From positions 992,001 to 1,056,000 of the forward strand of contig NZ_KB913031.1 of assembly GCF_000384155.1 (NCBI RefSeq): DNA of 64,000 bases, given 5' to 3'. Numbering within the stretch: position 1 is the stretch's first letter; each line of letters begins with the position of its first letter. The notes under the pieces are model-generated. The model was given only the letters and a program-made list of their open reading frames with translations. It did not search any database and was not told the origin of the DNA. The DNA comes from Methylophilus sp. 42 (lineage in GTDB: Bacteria; Pseudomonadota; Gammaproteobacteria; Burkholderiales; Methylophilaceae). Both the position numbers and the translations under genes were made by a program. Below are positions 28,028 to 36,981 of the stretch, one piece after another.

Positions 28028-28527
28028 GCATGCTGCTTGAGTTAAGCACTAGCCTGGGGCAGGCGCTGCAAGAAAAACACTGGCAACTGGCGCTCGCCGA
28101 GTCCTGCACTGGCGGGATGGTGGCGCAAGCGGTAACTGCCATCGCCGGTAGTTCAGGCTGGTTTGACCGTGGTTTCGTCACCTACAGCAATGCGGCAAAA
28201 ACTGAAATGCTGGGTGTTCCTGCTGCATTGATTGCCGAGTTTGGTGCAGTCAGCGAGCCAGTGGCCGAAGCCATGGCGCTGGGGGCATTGCAACACAGTC
28301 AAGCACACCTCAGTGCTGCTATCACCGGCATTGCCGGTCCAGGTGGCGGGTCACCGCACAAGCCGGTCGGCACTGTGTGCTTTGCCTGGGTATCTCGCGG
28401 TGATGATGACAGAGGCAATACTACGGTGATAGAAACCCGTCATTTTGAAGGCGATAGAACGCAAGTGCGTGAGCAGGCCGCCAGCTATTTGCTGGCTGGC
28501 TTGCTTAAGATAGCTAATGCTTTGTAA
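28024..28527 (+). CDS. pncC: Nicotinamide-nucleotide amidohydrolase (CinA C-terminal type)
   Basis: PncC deamidates NMN to nicotinate mononucleotide, recycling the NMN made by DNA ligase. The 167-residue protein is the stand-alone CinA C-terminal domain. LALAESCTGGMVAQAVTAIAGSSGWFDRGFVTYSNAAK contains the catalytic serine region, and AITGIAGPGGGSPHKPVGTVCFAW completes the signature. The ATGA overlap with pgpA indicates coupling. It closes the vanZ-thiL-pgpA-pncC cluster. Confidence 0.94.
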   Translation: MSMLLELSTSLGQALQEKHWQLALAESCTGGMVAQAVTAIAGSSGWFDRGFVTYSNAAKTEMLGVPAALIAEFGAVSEPVAEAMALGALQHSQAHLSAAITGIAGPGGGSPHKPVGTVCFAWVSRGDDDRGNTTVIETRHFEGDRTQVREQAASYLLAGLLKIANAL

Positions 28528-28533
28528 TCAGAA

Positions 28534-28893
28534 CTAGCGGTGATGATGGTGGCCGTGACCATGGCCATGTCCGCCGCCGCCATTCCAGCCACCACCGTAA
28601 AAGTTTCTCGGGCCGTAGTTGTAACCGCCATAGCCGCCGTTTCCATACGAAAACTGGATAAAGCCAGGCGCTGGTTGCGGATAAGCCACTGCTGGCACGC
28701 CATAGAAGTTACTTTGCGGATGGCGGTAAACGACCACTGGTGGTGGCGCATAATATACCGGAGGTGGTGCGTAGTAAGCAGGAGGGTACGGATTGCCGAC
28801 CACCACGCCAACAGACCAGTTGTCCTGTGCTTGTGCGCCAAAGGCAGCCAGGCTGCCCAGCGTGAATGTCAAAATATATTTTACGATTTTCAT
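28534..28893 (-). CDS. Small secreted Pro/Tyr- and Gly/His-rich protein
   Basis: A 119-residue protein with a signal peptide (MKIVKYILTFTLGSLAAFGAQAQ). The mature N-terminal part is rich in Pro, Tyr and Val (YYAPPPVYYAPPPVVVY). The C-terminal third is rich in Gly, Asn and Tyr and ends in alternating Gly-His and a His run. Such low-complexity secreted proteins recur in Betaproteobacteria without an assigned role. The His-rich end could bind metal, but that is inference. Its stop lies six bases from the convergent pncC stop, with no clear terminator between. Confidence 0.75.
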   Translation of the reverse strand: MKIVKYILTFTLGSLAAFGAQAQDNWSVGVVVGNPYPPAYYAPPPVYYAPPPVVVYRHPQSNFYGVPAVAYPQPAPGFIQFSYGNGGYGGYNYGPRNFYGGGWNGGGGHGHGHGHHHHR

Positions 28894-28945
28894 AAATTCT
28901 CCTCACACGGAAAACAAATTAATGCTCCCTGAAGCTTTAACGCAC

Positions 28946-29034
28946 CTGTCATCTAACGGTTGACAGCCACTGCGTTCAAATCGGCGATCTTGTCGTTATT
29001 CACTGACAGTCGCCGGTGAGCGTTCGCAGTTGGC
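28946..29034. repeat. Nested inverted repeats upstream of recA
   Basis: CTGTCA (28946-28951) and TGACAG (28961-28966) form an inverted repeat. It adjoins a larger imperfect palindrome at 28966-29034, whose outer arms are GCCACTGCG and CGCAGTTGGC, inner arms CGGCGA and TCGCCG, and innermost TGTC and GACA around a ten-base loop. It lies about 130 bases before recA and after the divergent start of the secreted protein gene. It could be a repeat element or a control structure. Confidence 0.6.
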
Positions 29035-29165
29035 ATTCACTCGCCTAATTCATGGCTTCGCCATTTCACTGATGGTCGATTTATGAAATAATTAGAAGTT
29101 ATTGTTTGAAGTATATAGCGTTTGTGTAAACAACGCATTTTTATTGGTCAAAGAAAGCAATCAGC

Positions 29166-30194
29166 ATGGATGACAACAAAAGCAAAGCGCTCGCCGCCGC
29201 ACTCTCTCAAATTGAAAAACAGTTCGGCAAAGGCTCCATTATGCGCATGGGCGACGGCGATATCGGTGAGGACTTGCAAGTCGTCTCCACCGGTTCGCTG
29301 GGCCTGGACATCGCGCTGGGCGTAGGCGGTTTGCCGCGTGGCCGGATTGTGGAGATTTATGGCCCGGAATCCTCGGGTAAAACTACACTGACCTTGTCCG
29401 CCATTGCAGAAATGCAAAAGCTGGGTGGCGTGGCCGCGTTTATCGATGCCGAGCATGCGTTGGATCCGCAATACGCGGCCAAGCTGGGCGTGAATGTGCC
29501 TGAGTTGCTGATTTCCCAGCCGGATACCGGCGAGCAAGCGCTGGAAATTGCAGACATGCTGGTGCGTTCTGGTTCTGTCGATATCGTGGTGGTGGACTCG
29601 GTTGCGGCGCTGACACCTCGTGCTGAAATTGAAGGCGAAATGGGCGATAGCCATATGGGCTTGCAAGCACGCTTGATGTCGCAAGCACTGCGCAAGTTGA
29701 CCGGCAATATCAAGCGTACCAATACGCTGGTGATTTTCATTAACCAGATCCGTATGAAAATTGGCGTCATGTTTGGCAACCCGGAAACCACCACAGGCGG
29801 TAACGCACTGAAGTTCTACTCTTCTGTACGTTTGGATATCCGGCGTACCGGCGCGATTAAAAAGGGCGATGAAGTCATTGGCTCTGAAACCCGCGTCAAA
29901 GTGATTAAAAACAAAGTCGCGCCGCCATTTAAGCAGGCCGAATTTGACATCATGTACGGCGAAGGCATTTCACGCCTGGGCGAAGTGATTGAACTTGGCA
30001 CCAACCTCAAGCTGGTGGAAAAAGCCGGTGCCTGGTATAGCTACAACGGTGAAAAAATCGGCCAGGGTAAAGAAAACGCCAAAGAGTTCCTGCGTGAAAA
30101 TCCAGCGATTGCGGCAGAGATCGAAGCCAAGATTCGCGACAACTCGAATGTGCTGGCCGATAGCATGCCTTCAGCCAGAGGCGAGGACGATTAA
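29166..30194 (+). CDS. recA: Recombinase A
   Basis: RecA forms filaments on single-stranded DNA, drives strand exchange and triggers the SOS response. The 342-residue protein has MGDG, the Walker [10 protein letters not shown] at residues 66-74, [21 protein letters not shown], loop L1 [20 protein letters not shown] and the loop L2 [18 protein letters not shown]. All key residues are present. recX follows five bases later. No CTGT-N8-ACAG LexA box of the standard form was found in the 270-base upstream region. Confidence 0.99.
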   Translation: MDDNKSKALAAALSQIEKQFGKGSIMRMGDGDIGEDLQVVSTGSLGLDIALGVGGLPRGRIVEIYGPESSGKTTLTLSAIAEMQKLGGVAAFIDAEHALDPQYAAKLGVNVPELLISQPDTGEQALEIADMLVRSGSVDIVVVDSVAALTPRAEIEGEMGDSHMGLQARLMSQALRKLTGNIKRTNTLVIFINQIRMKIGVMFGNPETTTGGNALKFYSSVRLDIRRTGAIKKGDEVIGSETRVKVIKNKVAPPFKQAEFDIMYGEGISRLGEVIELGTNLKLVEKAGAWYSYNGEKIGQGKENAKEFLRENPAIAAEIEAKIRDNSNVLADSMPSARGEDD

Positions 30195-30199
30195 TTCCG

Positions 30200-30688
30200 T
30201 TGCCACCACCCCCAGCAAAAAAGCCGTTAGAAAAATCCTTACGCCAGCGTGCGCTGGAGCTATTAAGTAAGCGGGAGTATTCTGCGGCTGAGCTGGCGCA
30301 AAAGCTTAAGGCTTACGCCGATGAAGCCGATGATATACCGGCCTTGATCGCAGATTTTCAAGCGCGCGGCTGGTTGAGTGATGCACGCTACACCGAACAA
30401 ATGGTGCATGCGCGCCAGACCAAATTTGGTGCGGCACGGGTGGCTAACGAGTTACGCGAAAAAGGGGTGGATGACGCTCTGATTGCCGAAGCCGTTGCCG
30501 GTTTGCAAGAGAATGAAGTAGCACGCGCCAGAGAAGTCTGGCGCAAAAAGTTTAAAGCGGCCGCGACGACGCGTGAAGAATGGGCGAAACAAGCCCGTTT
30601 TTTACAAAGCCGCGGTTTTACGTTTCAAGTGATTAAACATATTTTGAATAGACACGCAGAAGATGACAGTCCAGAAGACTACAGTTAG
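30200..30688 (+). CDS. recX: Recombination regulatory protein RecX
   Basis: RecX binds RecA filaments and limits RecA activity. The 162-residue protein shows the tandem three-helix repeats [51 protein letters not shown] and [14 protein letters not shown] typical of the family. No ATG occurs near the N-terminus; TTG 30200 is the only plausible start and sits five bases after the recA stop. Such weak initiation fits the low expression expected for RecX. The 3' end overlaps alaS by 26 bases. Confidence 0.93.
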   Translation: MPPPPAKKPLEKSLRQRALELLSKREYSAAELAQKLKAYADEADDIPALIADFQARGWLSDARYTEQMVHARQTKFGAARVANELREKGVDDALIAEAVAGLQENEVARAREVWRKKFKAAATTREEWAKQARFLQSRGFTFQVIKHILNRHAEDDSPEDYS

Positions 30689-33314
30689 TTACGGAAGTAA
30701 CCCTTCCAGCAAGCAAATCCGCCAGGCTTTCCTGGATTTCTTTGCTTCCAAAGGCCACCAGGTGGTGACTTCCAGTTCGCTGGTGCCACATGGTGACCCG
30801 ACCCTGCTGTTCACCAATGCGGGTATGAACCAGTTTAAGGATGTGTTCCTCGGCTTTGACAAGCGCGCTTATACACGTGCGGCGTCAGCCCAGAAATGCG
30901 TGCGCGCAGGCGGTAAACATAACGACCTCGAAAACGTCGGTTATACCGCCCGCCACCACACCTTTTTTGAGATGCTGGGTAACTTCAGCTTTGGCGACTA
31001 CTTCAAGCGAGATGCGATCAAGTTTGCCTGGGAGTTGTTGACCGAGGTGTATGCCTTGCCCAAAGAGCGCTTGATGGTCACCGTCTATGCGGAAGATGAC
31101 GAAGCTTACGATATCTGGAATAAAGAAGTCGGCGTGCCTGCGGATAAAATTGTACGCATTGGCGACAATAAGGGCGCCCGTTATGCGTCTGACAATTTCT
31201 GGATGATGGGCGATACTGGGCCTTGCGGCCCCTGTACCGAGATTTTCTATGACCACGGTGCGCATATTCCAGGTGGTCCTCCGGGTTCGCCTGATGAAGA
31301 TGGCGACCGCTTCATCGAAATCTGGAACAACGTCTTCATGCAGTTTAACCGCGATGAAGCGGGCGTGATGCATCCTCTGCCTAAACCTTCCGTTGATACC
31401 GGTATGGGCCTGGAACGTATTTCTGCCGTGTTGCAGGGTGTGCATGCCAACTACGAAATCGACCTGTTCCAGGCACTGATTAAAGCAGCAGCCCGCGAAA
31501 CCCATACCGCTGATCTGGATAGCCCCTCACTCAAAGTGCTGGCTGACCATATCCGTGCCTGTTCCTTCCTGATTGCCGATGGCGTGATTGCCGGCAATGA
31601 AGGCCGTGGTTACGTGCTGCGCCGGATTATCCGCCGCGCGATTCGTCATGGTTACAAATTAGGCTGTCGAGCCGCGTTTTTCCACAAGCTGGTCGCGGAT
31701 CTGGTGGCTGAAATGGGTGAGGCGTATCCTGAGCTTGTGAGTAACCAGGCACGCATCACCGATATCCTCAAGCAGGAAGAAGACCGCTTCTTTGAAACTA
31801 TTGAAAACGGCATGCAGATTCTGGAAGCCGAACTGGCGACCAAACCTGCTATTTTTAATGGCGACCTGGCGTTTAAGTTGCATGATACCTTCGGCTTTCC
31901 GCTGGATTTGACCGCAGATATCTGCCGTGAGCGTGGTGTGACCGTGGATACGGCTGGTTTTGATGCTGCCATGGCGCGTCAAAAGGAACAGGCACGCGCG
32001 GCCGGTAAATTTAAAATGGCGCTGAATCTTGAATATGATGGCGCGGCGACGACATTCCATGGTTACGATAAACTGGAAACTCCGGCCAAAGTACTGGCGC
32101 TGTATAAGGATGGTAGCGCAGTCCATATCTTGAATGAAGGGGATCTGGGCGTGGTGGTGCTGGACCATACGCCTTTCTATGCTGAATCTGGCGGCCAGAT
32201 TGGCGACAGCGGTGAGCTTAAGTCTGCCAACGGTATTTTTGCCGTCGAAGATACGCAAAAAATCCAGGCGGCGGTATTTGGTCACCATGGCGTACTAAAA
32301 ACCGGCAGCTTGTCAGTCGGTGATACGTTAGCTGCCAAGGTCAATTTGCAAGCGCGTGCCAACACCATGCGTAACCACTCTGCTACGCATTTGATGCACA
32401 AAGCCTTGCGTGAAGTGCTGGGTGAACACGTGCAGCAAAAAGGCAGCCTGGTGGATACGGAAAAAACCCGATTTGACTTTGTGCATAATGCGCCGATGAC
32501 GGATGCAGAGATTGCCAAAGTGGAAGCCTTGGTGAATGCGGAGATTCTTGCCAACGCAGCCACGCAAGCACGTGTGATGGACATTGAGTCTGCGCAGCAA
32601 ACCGGTGCTATGATGCTGTTTGGTGAAAAATACGGTGACGAGGTGCGCGTGCTGGATATCGGTACTTCCCGTGAATTATGTGGTGGTACCCATGTCAGTC
32701 GTACCGGCGATATCGGTTTGTTTAAAATCACCGCTGAGAGCGGTGTGGCTGCTGGCGTGCGTCGCGTGGAGGCGACCACAGGCGAGGGTGCATTGAAGCT
32801 GGTGCAGACGCAACAAGCCCTGATTAATCAGGTGGCTGGTGAGTTGAAAGCGCCAGCGCATGAGCTGCCTGCCAAGATCACCCAAGTGATGGATAACGTA
32901 AAGTCGCTGGAAAAAGAACTTGCACGCTTGAAATCCAAACTGGCATCTTCGCAGGGCGATGACCTGGCGGCACAAGCCCTGGATATCAATGGCGTCAAAC
33001 TGCTGGCGGCAACGCTGGAAGGTGCTGATGCCAATGCTTTGCGCGAAACCATGGACAAGCTCAAGGATAAACTCAAATCTGCCGTCATTGTTTTGTCCAG
33101 TGTGGCTGACGGTAAAGTCAGCCTGGCAGCAGGCGTAACTGCTGATTTAACGGCCAAGGTGAAAGCAGGTGAGCTGGTGAATCATGTGGCAGGCCAGGTC
33201 GGTGGCAAGGGCGGTGGCAAGCCTGATATGGCGATGGCTGGTGGTACCGAGCCTGCCAATTTGCCGCAGGCACTGGCAAGCGTGAAGGCCTGGGTAGAAG
33301 CAAAACTAAATTAA
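30663..33314 (+). CDS. alaS: Alanyl-tRNA synthetase
   Basis: AlaS charges tRNA-Ala and edits mischarged Ser and Gly. The 883-residue protein has the class II catalytic domain ([62 protein letters not shown]). The editing domain carries [16 protein letters not shown] and [13 protein letters not shown] zinc-site motifs, and a C-terminal C-Ala domain ends [17 protein letters not shown] 30663 lies inside the end of recX; no later start precedes the conserved core. The recA-recX-alaS order is shared with many Proteobacteria. Confidence 0.99.
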   Translation: MTVQKTTVSYGSNPSSKQIRQAFLDFFASKGHQVVTSSSLVPHGDPTLLFTNAGMNQFKDVFLGFDKRAYTRAASAQKCVRAGGKHNDLENVGYTARHHTFFEMLGNFSFGDYFKRDAIKFAWELLTEVYALPKERLMVTVYAEDDEAYDIWNKEVGVPADKIVRIGDNKGARYASDNFWMMGDTGPCGPCTEIFYDHGAHIPGGPPGSPDEDGDRFIEIWNNVFMQFNRDEAGVMHPLPKPSVDTGMGLERISAVLQGVHANYEIDLFQALIKAAARETHTADLDSPSLKVLADHIRACSFLIADGVIAGNEGRGYVLRRIIRRAIRHGYKLGCRAAFFHKLVADLVAEMGEAYPELVSNQARITDILKQEEDRFFETIENGMQILEAELATKPAIFNGDLAFKLHDTFGFPLDLTADICRERGVTVDTAGFDAAMARQKEQARAAGKFKMALNLEYDGAATTFHGYDKLETPAKVLALYKDGSAVHILNEGDLGVVVLDHTPFYAESGGQIGDSGELKSANGIFAVEDTQKIQAAVFGHHGVLKTGSLSVGDTLAAKVNLQARANTMRNHSATHLMHKALREVLGEHVQQKGSLVDTEKTRFDFVHNAPMTDAEIAKVEALVNAEILANAATQARVMDIESAQQTGAMMLFGEKYGDEVRVLDIGTSRELCGGTHVSRTGDIGLFKITAESGVAAGVRRVEATTGEGALKLVQTQQALINQVAGELKAPAHELPAKITQVMDNVKSLEKELARLKSKLASSQGDDLAAQALDINGVKLLAATLEGADANALRETMDKLKDKLKSAVIVLSSVADGKVSLAAGVTADLTAKVKAGELVNHVAGQVGGKGGGKPDMAMAGGTEPANLPQALASVKAWVEAKLN

Positions 33315-33339
33315 TTCAATTGATTAACAGAGCGAAATA

Positions 33340-34569
33340 ATGGCATTAATCGTACAAAAATATGGTGGCACCTCAGTCGCCAATCCCGAGCGTATCCGTC
33401 ATGTGGCGCGTCGTGTTGCGCGCTATAAAGCCATGGGGCATCAAGTGGTGGTCGTGGTGTCTGCCATGTCCGGTGAAACCAACCGTTTGATTTCCTTGGC
33501 CAAGGAAATCATGCCGGATCCGGATCCACGTGAGTTGGACGTGATGGTGTCCACCGGTGAGCAAGTGACCATAGGCATGACTGCCCTGGCGCTGATGGAG
33601 CTTGGTATTAAGGCAAAAAGCTATACCGGCACACAGGTCAAGATTCTGACGGATGATGCCTATAACAAAGCGCGCATTCTGGACATCGATCAGCACAACC
33701 TGAAAAAAGACCTCGATGATGGCTATGTCTGTGTCGTGGCAGGTTTTCAGGGCGTAGATGCCAATGGCAATATCACCACGCTGGGTCGCGGTGGATCTGA
33801 TACCACTGGTGTGGCCTTGGCTGCTGCTTTAAAAGCCGATGAATGCCAGATTTATACCGATGTGGATGGCGTGTATACCACCGATCCTCGCGTAGTGCCT
33901 GAAGCGCGCCGCCTGGAAAAAATCACTTTTGAAGAGATGCTGGAACTGGCATCTCAAGGCTCTAAAGTGCTGCAGATTCGTTCTGTGGAGTTCGCCGGTA
34001 AATACAAAGTCAAATTGCGTGTGTTGTCCAGCTTTGAAGAAGAAGGCGACGGCACACTGATCACATTCGAAGAAAATGAGGAAAACATGGAAGAACCAAT
34101 TATCTCCGGCATCGCTTTTAACCGCGATGAGGCGAAAATTACTGTGACTGGCGTGCCTGATAAACCAGGCATCGCCTATCAAATCCTGGGCCCGGTGGCA
34201 GATGCCAATATCGATGTCGATATGATTATCCAGAACGTCGGCGCTGATGGCACCACTGACTTTACCTTTACCGTGCATAAGAATGAAATGAATAAGACGC
34301 TGGCCTTGTTACGCGACAAGGTGCAAGGGCATATCCAGGCACGTGAAATCAGTGGCGACGATAAAATCGCCAAAGTGTCTGTGGTCGGCGTCGGCATGCG
34401 CTCACACGTAGGCATTGCCAGCCAGATGTTCCGCACACTGGCCGAAGAGGGTATTAATATTCAGATGATTTCTACCAGCGAAATTAAAATCGCCGTGGTG
34501 ATCGAAGAGAAATATATGGAGCTGGCGGTACGCGTGCTGCATAAAGCGTTCGGTTTAGAAAACGCTTAA
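33340..34569 (+). CDS. lysC: Aspartate kinase
   Basis: Aspartate kinase phosphorylates aspartate, the first step toward lysine, threonine, methionine and diaminopimelate. The 409-residue protein starts MALIVQKYGGTSVANPERI, with VVVVSAMSGETNRL, GRGGSDTTGVALAAAL and EMLELASQGSKVLQIRSVEFA in the kinase domain. Two ACT domains follow (ITVTGVPDKPGIAYQILGPV and VSVVGVGMRSHVGIASQMF), the usual sites of lysine/threonine feedback. It follows alaS after 25 bases. An internal start for a beta subunit is possible but not shown. Confidence 0.97.
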   Translation: MALIVQKYGGTSVANPERIRHVARRVARYKAMGHQVVVVVSAMSGETNRLISLAKEIMPDPDPRELDVMVSTGEQVTIGMTALALMELGIKAKSYTGTQVKILTDDAYNKARILDIDQHNLKKDLDDGYVCVVAGFQGVDANGNITTLGRGGSDTTGVALAAALKADECQIYTDVDGVYTTDPRVVPEARRLEKITFEEMLELASQGSKVLQIRSVEFAGKYKVKLRVLSSFEEEGDGTLITFEENEENMEEPIISGIAFNRDEAKITVTGVPDKPGIAYQILGPVADANIDVDMIIQNVGADGTTDFTFTVHKNEMNKTLALLRDKVQGHIQAREISGDDKIAKVSVVGVGMRSHVGIASQMFRTLAEEGINIQMISTSEIKIAVVIEEKYMELAVRVLHKAFGLENA

Positions 34570-34571
34570 TA

Positions 34572-34710
34572 GAAACGCCGAATCAGCGGCTGCGCGGGCG
34601 AATTGCTGCGTTACGCGGTACTCAAAATCCTCATGTACTACAGTACATTCCGGTTTCTGCGTTCCGTGCGCCTTGCACTTCATCCCGCTCGCTCGCTGAT
34701 TTCACGTTTC
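34572..34710. repeat. 139-bp imperfect palindromic element after lysC
   Basis: The element is symmetric about base 34641. Its outer arms are GAAACG (34572-34577) and CGTTTC (34705-34710). AATCAGCG and CGCTGATT lie inside these, and ATGTACT-AC-AGTACAT forms the exact centre (34633-34648). Between these the arms match imperfectly. It begins two bases after the lysC stop. It resembles a REP or MITE-type palindrome; it carries no open frame of note and no second copy was seen in the window. Confidence 0.7.
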
Positions 34711-34859
34711 CTTTATGTAAAGAAATAAAACATTCTTGTTTTTGACGTTGATTTCTGAAGGGTTTTCACGTAGTATGGCGCCCTTCGATGCAGTAGCAAT
34801 ACTGCAAAGAGAGCAGCATAAGCTGTGTTGGTTTTATTAGGACTTGATTGTTTTAATAA
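34711..34859. other. Spacer before tRNA-Ser
   Basis: This AT-rich stretch of about 150 bases holds no convincing open frame. A possible promoter is TTGATT (34749-34754) and TAGTAT (34771-34776) with a 16-base spacer, which could serve the tRNA-Ser gene. The call is weak. Confidence 0.35.
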
Positions 34860-34953
34860 GGTGAGCTGGCCGAGAGGTCGAAGGCACTTCCCTGCTAAGG
34901 AAGCATATGGGCTTAAACCTGTATCGAGGGTTCGAATCCCTCGCTCACCGCCA
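34860..34953 (+). tRNA. serX: tRNA-Ser (anticodon GCU)
   Basis: The acceptor arms GGTGAGC and GCTCACC pair perfectly. The anticodon stem-loop CTTCC-CTGCTAA-GGAAG places GCT at the anticodon, reading AGC/AGU serine codons. A long variable arm (about 20 bases) follows, as expected for tRNA-Ser. TTCGAATCC forms the T loop and CCA is encoded (34951-34953). Confidence 0.95.
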
Positions 34954-35034
34954 AAAACCTTGCTCCGTGCGGGTATTGTTTTTGGTAGATTGGTTGTTGG
35001 ATGTGAATCTGCACCGCCACAAAGCTTAAAATAG

Positions 35035-35043
35035 TGTTATAAT
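35035..35043 (+). promoter_or_regulatory. Extended -10 promoter for tRNA-Arg
   Basis: TGTTATAAT is a perfect extended -10 element (TGn plus TATAAT) placed about 30 bases before the tRNA-Arg 5' end. No good -35 is visible, which is usual for extended -10 promoters. Confidence 0.55.
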
Positions 35044-35073
35044 GCTGTTTTTGTTGCATAGCAGCAAACCTTG

Positions 35074-35150
35074 GCGCCCGTAGCTCAGTTGGATAGAGTA
35101 TTTGGCTACGAACCAAAGGGTCGGGCGTTCGAATCGCTCCGGGCGCGCCA
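35074..35150 (+). tRNA. tRNA-Arg (anticodon ACG)
   Basis: GCGCCCG at the 5' end pairs with CGGGCGC at 35140-35146. The anticodon stem TTTGG/CCAAA encloses CTACGAA, so the anticodon is ACG, whose first base is normally edited to inosine to read CGU, CGC and CGA. The T arm has GTTCGAATC, and CCA is encoded. A terminator follows directly. Confidence 0.95.
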
Positions 35151-35156
35151 AAAATA

Positions 35157-35190
35157 AAAAGCCTTGTTTCTTCGGAAGCAAGGCTTTTTT
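35157..35190 (+). terminator. Terminator after tRNA-Arg
   Basis: GCCTTGTTTC-TTCG-GAAGCAAGGC is a ten-bp stem with one weak pair and a stable TTCG tetraloop, followed by six T residues. It lies about ten bases after the tRNA CCA. Confidence 0.9.
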
Positions 35191-35340
35191 CTTTTCTGTC
35201 ATCCATCATGTATTTGCCGCTTATTCGCCGGACTTGCTGCATGATCAAGGCTGTCTGTATGTATATTCTGCCGCGTTGAGCGTAGCGAGAGGCGGGGCAG
35301 GTATGGTATGCTTTAACTTTGTTTTTTCATTGGTGTTTCA

Positions 35341-36309
35341 GTGTCTCTAAATGCTTGTTTGGCGCGGATTGCAGGCGATATGCAGCAGGTGGATGCCGTT
35401 ATTCGCCAGTCTTTGTCATCTCAAGTTCCGCTGATTAATCAAATTTCGGAATACATCATCCACAGTGGTGGCAAGCGCTTGCGTCCGGCACTGGTATTAA
35501 TGTCCGGCGATTTGGCTGGCGCGGTGACTCCAGCGCACCATTCGCTGGCCGCCATTATCGAATTTATTCATACCGCGACCTTGCTGCATGATGACGTGGT
35601 AGATGCGTCTGAGCTGCGTCGCGGTAAGTCGACTGCTAATCATGTCTATGGCAACCCGGCCAGTGTGTTGGTGGGTGATTTCTTGTATTCACGCGCCTTC
35701 CAGATGATGGTGAAGTTGCAAAACATGCGCGTGATGGAGATCTTGGCCGATGCGACCAATGTGATTTCTGAAGGTGAAGTATTGCAACTGCTTAATGTGC
35801 GCAATATTGGCGTCAGTGAGCAGGATTATTTACAGGTGATCCATTTTAAGACCGCCAAGCTGTTTGAAGCAGCGACACGTTTGGGCGCTGTGCAGTGCCA
35901 GGCCAACGCTGAGCAGGAAGAGGGTTTGGCCACCTATGGCATGCATTTGGGCACCGCGTTTCAGCTGATTGATGATGTGCTGGACTTAACCGGCGACAGC
36001 GAAAAAATAGGCAAAACCTTAGGCAATGATCTGGCAGAAGGTAAAGTGACGCTGCCGATGTTATATGCGATTCAACAAGCGCCAGCAGCGCAAGCCGATC
36101 TGGTGAAGCAGGCCCTGCTGGAAGGGCAGGTGTCTCAGTTAGGGGCTGTGCTGGAAATTTTGCATGCGGTGAAAGCATTTGATTACGTGCGCGCCGTCGC
36201 GCAAAAAGAAGCCAGGCTGGCCTGTGAGGCCTTATCCGTATTCGCGCCAACAGCAGCCAAGCAGGCCTTGCTGGATTTGGCTAACTTCTCTGTCAGTCGC
36301 CAGCAATAA
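35341..36309 (+). CDS. ispB: Octaprenyl diphosphate synthase (polyprenyl synthetase)
   Basis: IspB extends farnesyl diphosphate to the octaprenyl side chain of ubiquinone. The 322-residue protein starts at GTG 35341. GGKRLRPALVLMSG, the first aspartate-rich motif DDVVD at residues 84-88 and the second in QLIDDVLDLTGD near 211-215 bind Mg and the diphosphates. KTAKLFEAATRLGA is also conserved. Chain length is inferred from the family. No rplU-rpmA genes are adjacent, unlike in E. coli. Confidence 0.95.
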   Translation: MSLNACLARIAGDMQQVDAVIRQSLSSQVPLINQISEYIIHSGGKRLRPALVLMSGDLAGAVTPAHHSLAAIIEFIHTATLLHDDVVDASELRRGKSTANHVYGNPASVLVGDFLYSRAFQMMVKLQNMRVMEILADATNVISEGEVLQLLNVRNIGVSEQDYLQVIHFKTAKLFEAATRLGAVQCQANAEQEEGLATYGMHLGTAFQLIDDVLDLTGDSEKIGKTLGNDLAEGKVTLPMLYAIQQAPAAQADLVKQALLEGQVSQLGAVLEILHAVKAFDYVRAVAQKEARLACEALSVFAPTAAKQALLDLANFSVSRQQ

Positions 36310-36314
36310 TCTTA

Positions 36315-36340
36315 CAGCCAGCCTGTGAGCAGGCTGACTG
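36315..36340 (+). terminator. Hairpin after ispB
   Basis: CAGCCAGCCTG-TGAG-CAGGCTGACTG pairs with one mismatch and is followed by TTTAGCTTATT. It lies between the convergent ispB and the 36350 gene and may serve both. Confidence 0.6.
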
Positions 36341-36349
36341 TTTAGCTTA

Positions 36350-36766
36350 TTAATTCAATGCGATCGGCTCGCCACTGATATGGTAGTAGCTCAGCCGTGC
36401 ACAATCATTGGTGGCGTTGGTGAGCGCGCCATCAAACAATGACTGTCCATTGACGTCGACCACTGCGTAGCCGTTGTGGTACAACGTCACTTCTGCCTGC
36501 ATATCCTTTTCAGCAATCAGCTCGGCCGCTTTGTGCAAGCCGCGTGTTTGTAGTGAGCGCATGCCAAAGCTGATGCAGTTTTCCTCTTCCTCTTCACTGT
36601 AGACTTCCCAGTGTGATTGTCCGGTCAGTTTTGTCAGCCAGCCTGGCAAGTCAACTTCTACCCGGCAAATGACGGGCTCATCCCAGGCAGGATGCTCGAC
36701 TTGATTTAACTCGACCTGATTGAGGCCTGCTTCGGTCGGTGGCGTAAATTTGATTTGATCAGACAT
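36350..36766 (-). CDS. Acidic protein of unknown function
   Basis: A 138-residue soluble protein, acidic in its middle (YSEEEEEN). It begins MSDQIKFTPPTEAG and contains two near-repeats (LNQVELNQVEH). No signal peptide, membrane segment or enzymatic motif is visible. GAAGGAAG lies upstream of ATG 36766 with suitable spacing. I do not recognise the family. It stands alone between ispB and pilD, and its codon use looks like that of the neighbouring genes, so it is probably native. Confidence 0.75.
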   Translation of the reverse strand: MSDQIKFTPPTEAGLNQVELNQVEHPAWDEPVICRVEVDLPGWLTKLTGQSHWEVYSEEEEENCISFGMRSLQTRGLHKAAELIAEKDMQAEVTLYHNGYAVVDVNGQSLFDGALTNATNDCARLSYYHISGEPIALN

Positions 36767-36981
36767 AGGCAACTTCCTTCACTTGATAACGGATGTCACT
36801 TAAACACAGCTGCAGACCTGATCGGTTGCGCTGTAGTATCCATCTTACACATAAATGGTGCCAGGCAAGTGGTTTTCAAGGCAGGGAAAGCGGCTTTTAA
36901 ACAGGTTTTGCCGTCTTTTAGCCTTGCTTACTTGCATTAACGATGCGATCATGCAGCAACCTTAACTATGTTATCGGTATC

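Noticed and set aside
28894-29165. Classic LexA (SOS) box before recA
   Set aside because: CTGT and ACAG occur but are 13 bases apart (28946-28966), not the eight of the standard box.
31659-32288. Minus-strand open frame of 209 residues
   Set aside because: Antisense to alaS, whose sequence is diagnostic throughout.
34913-35248. Minus-strand open frame of 111 residues across both tRNA genes
   Set aside because: It is the antisense reading of tRNA-Ser and tRNA-Arg. Its peptides (GFEPSIQV, GAIRTPDPLVRS) are well-known artefacts from tRNA complements.
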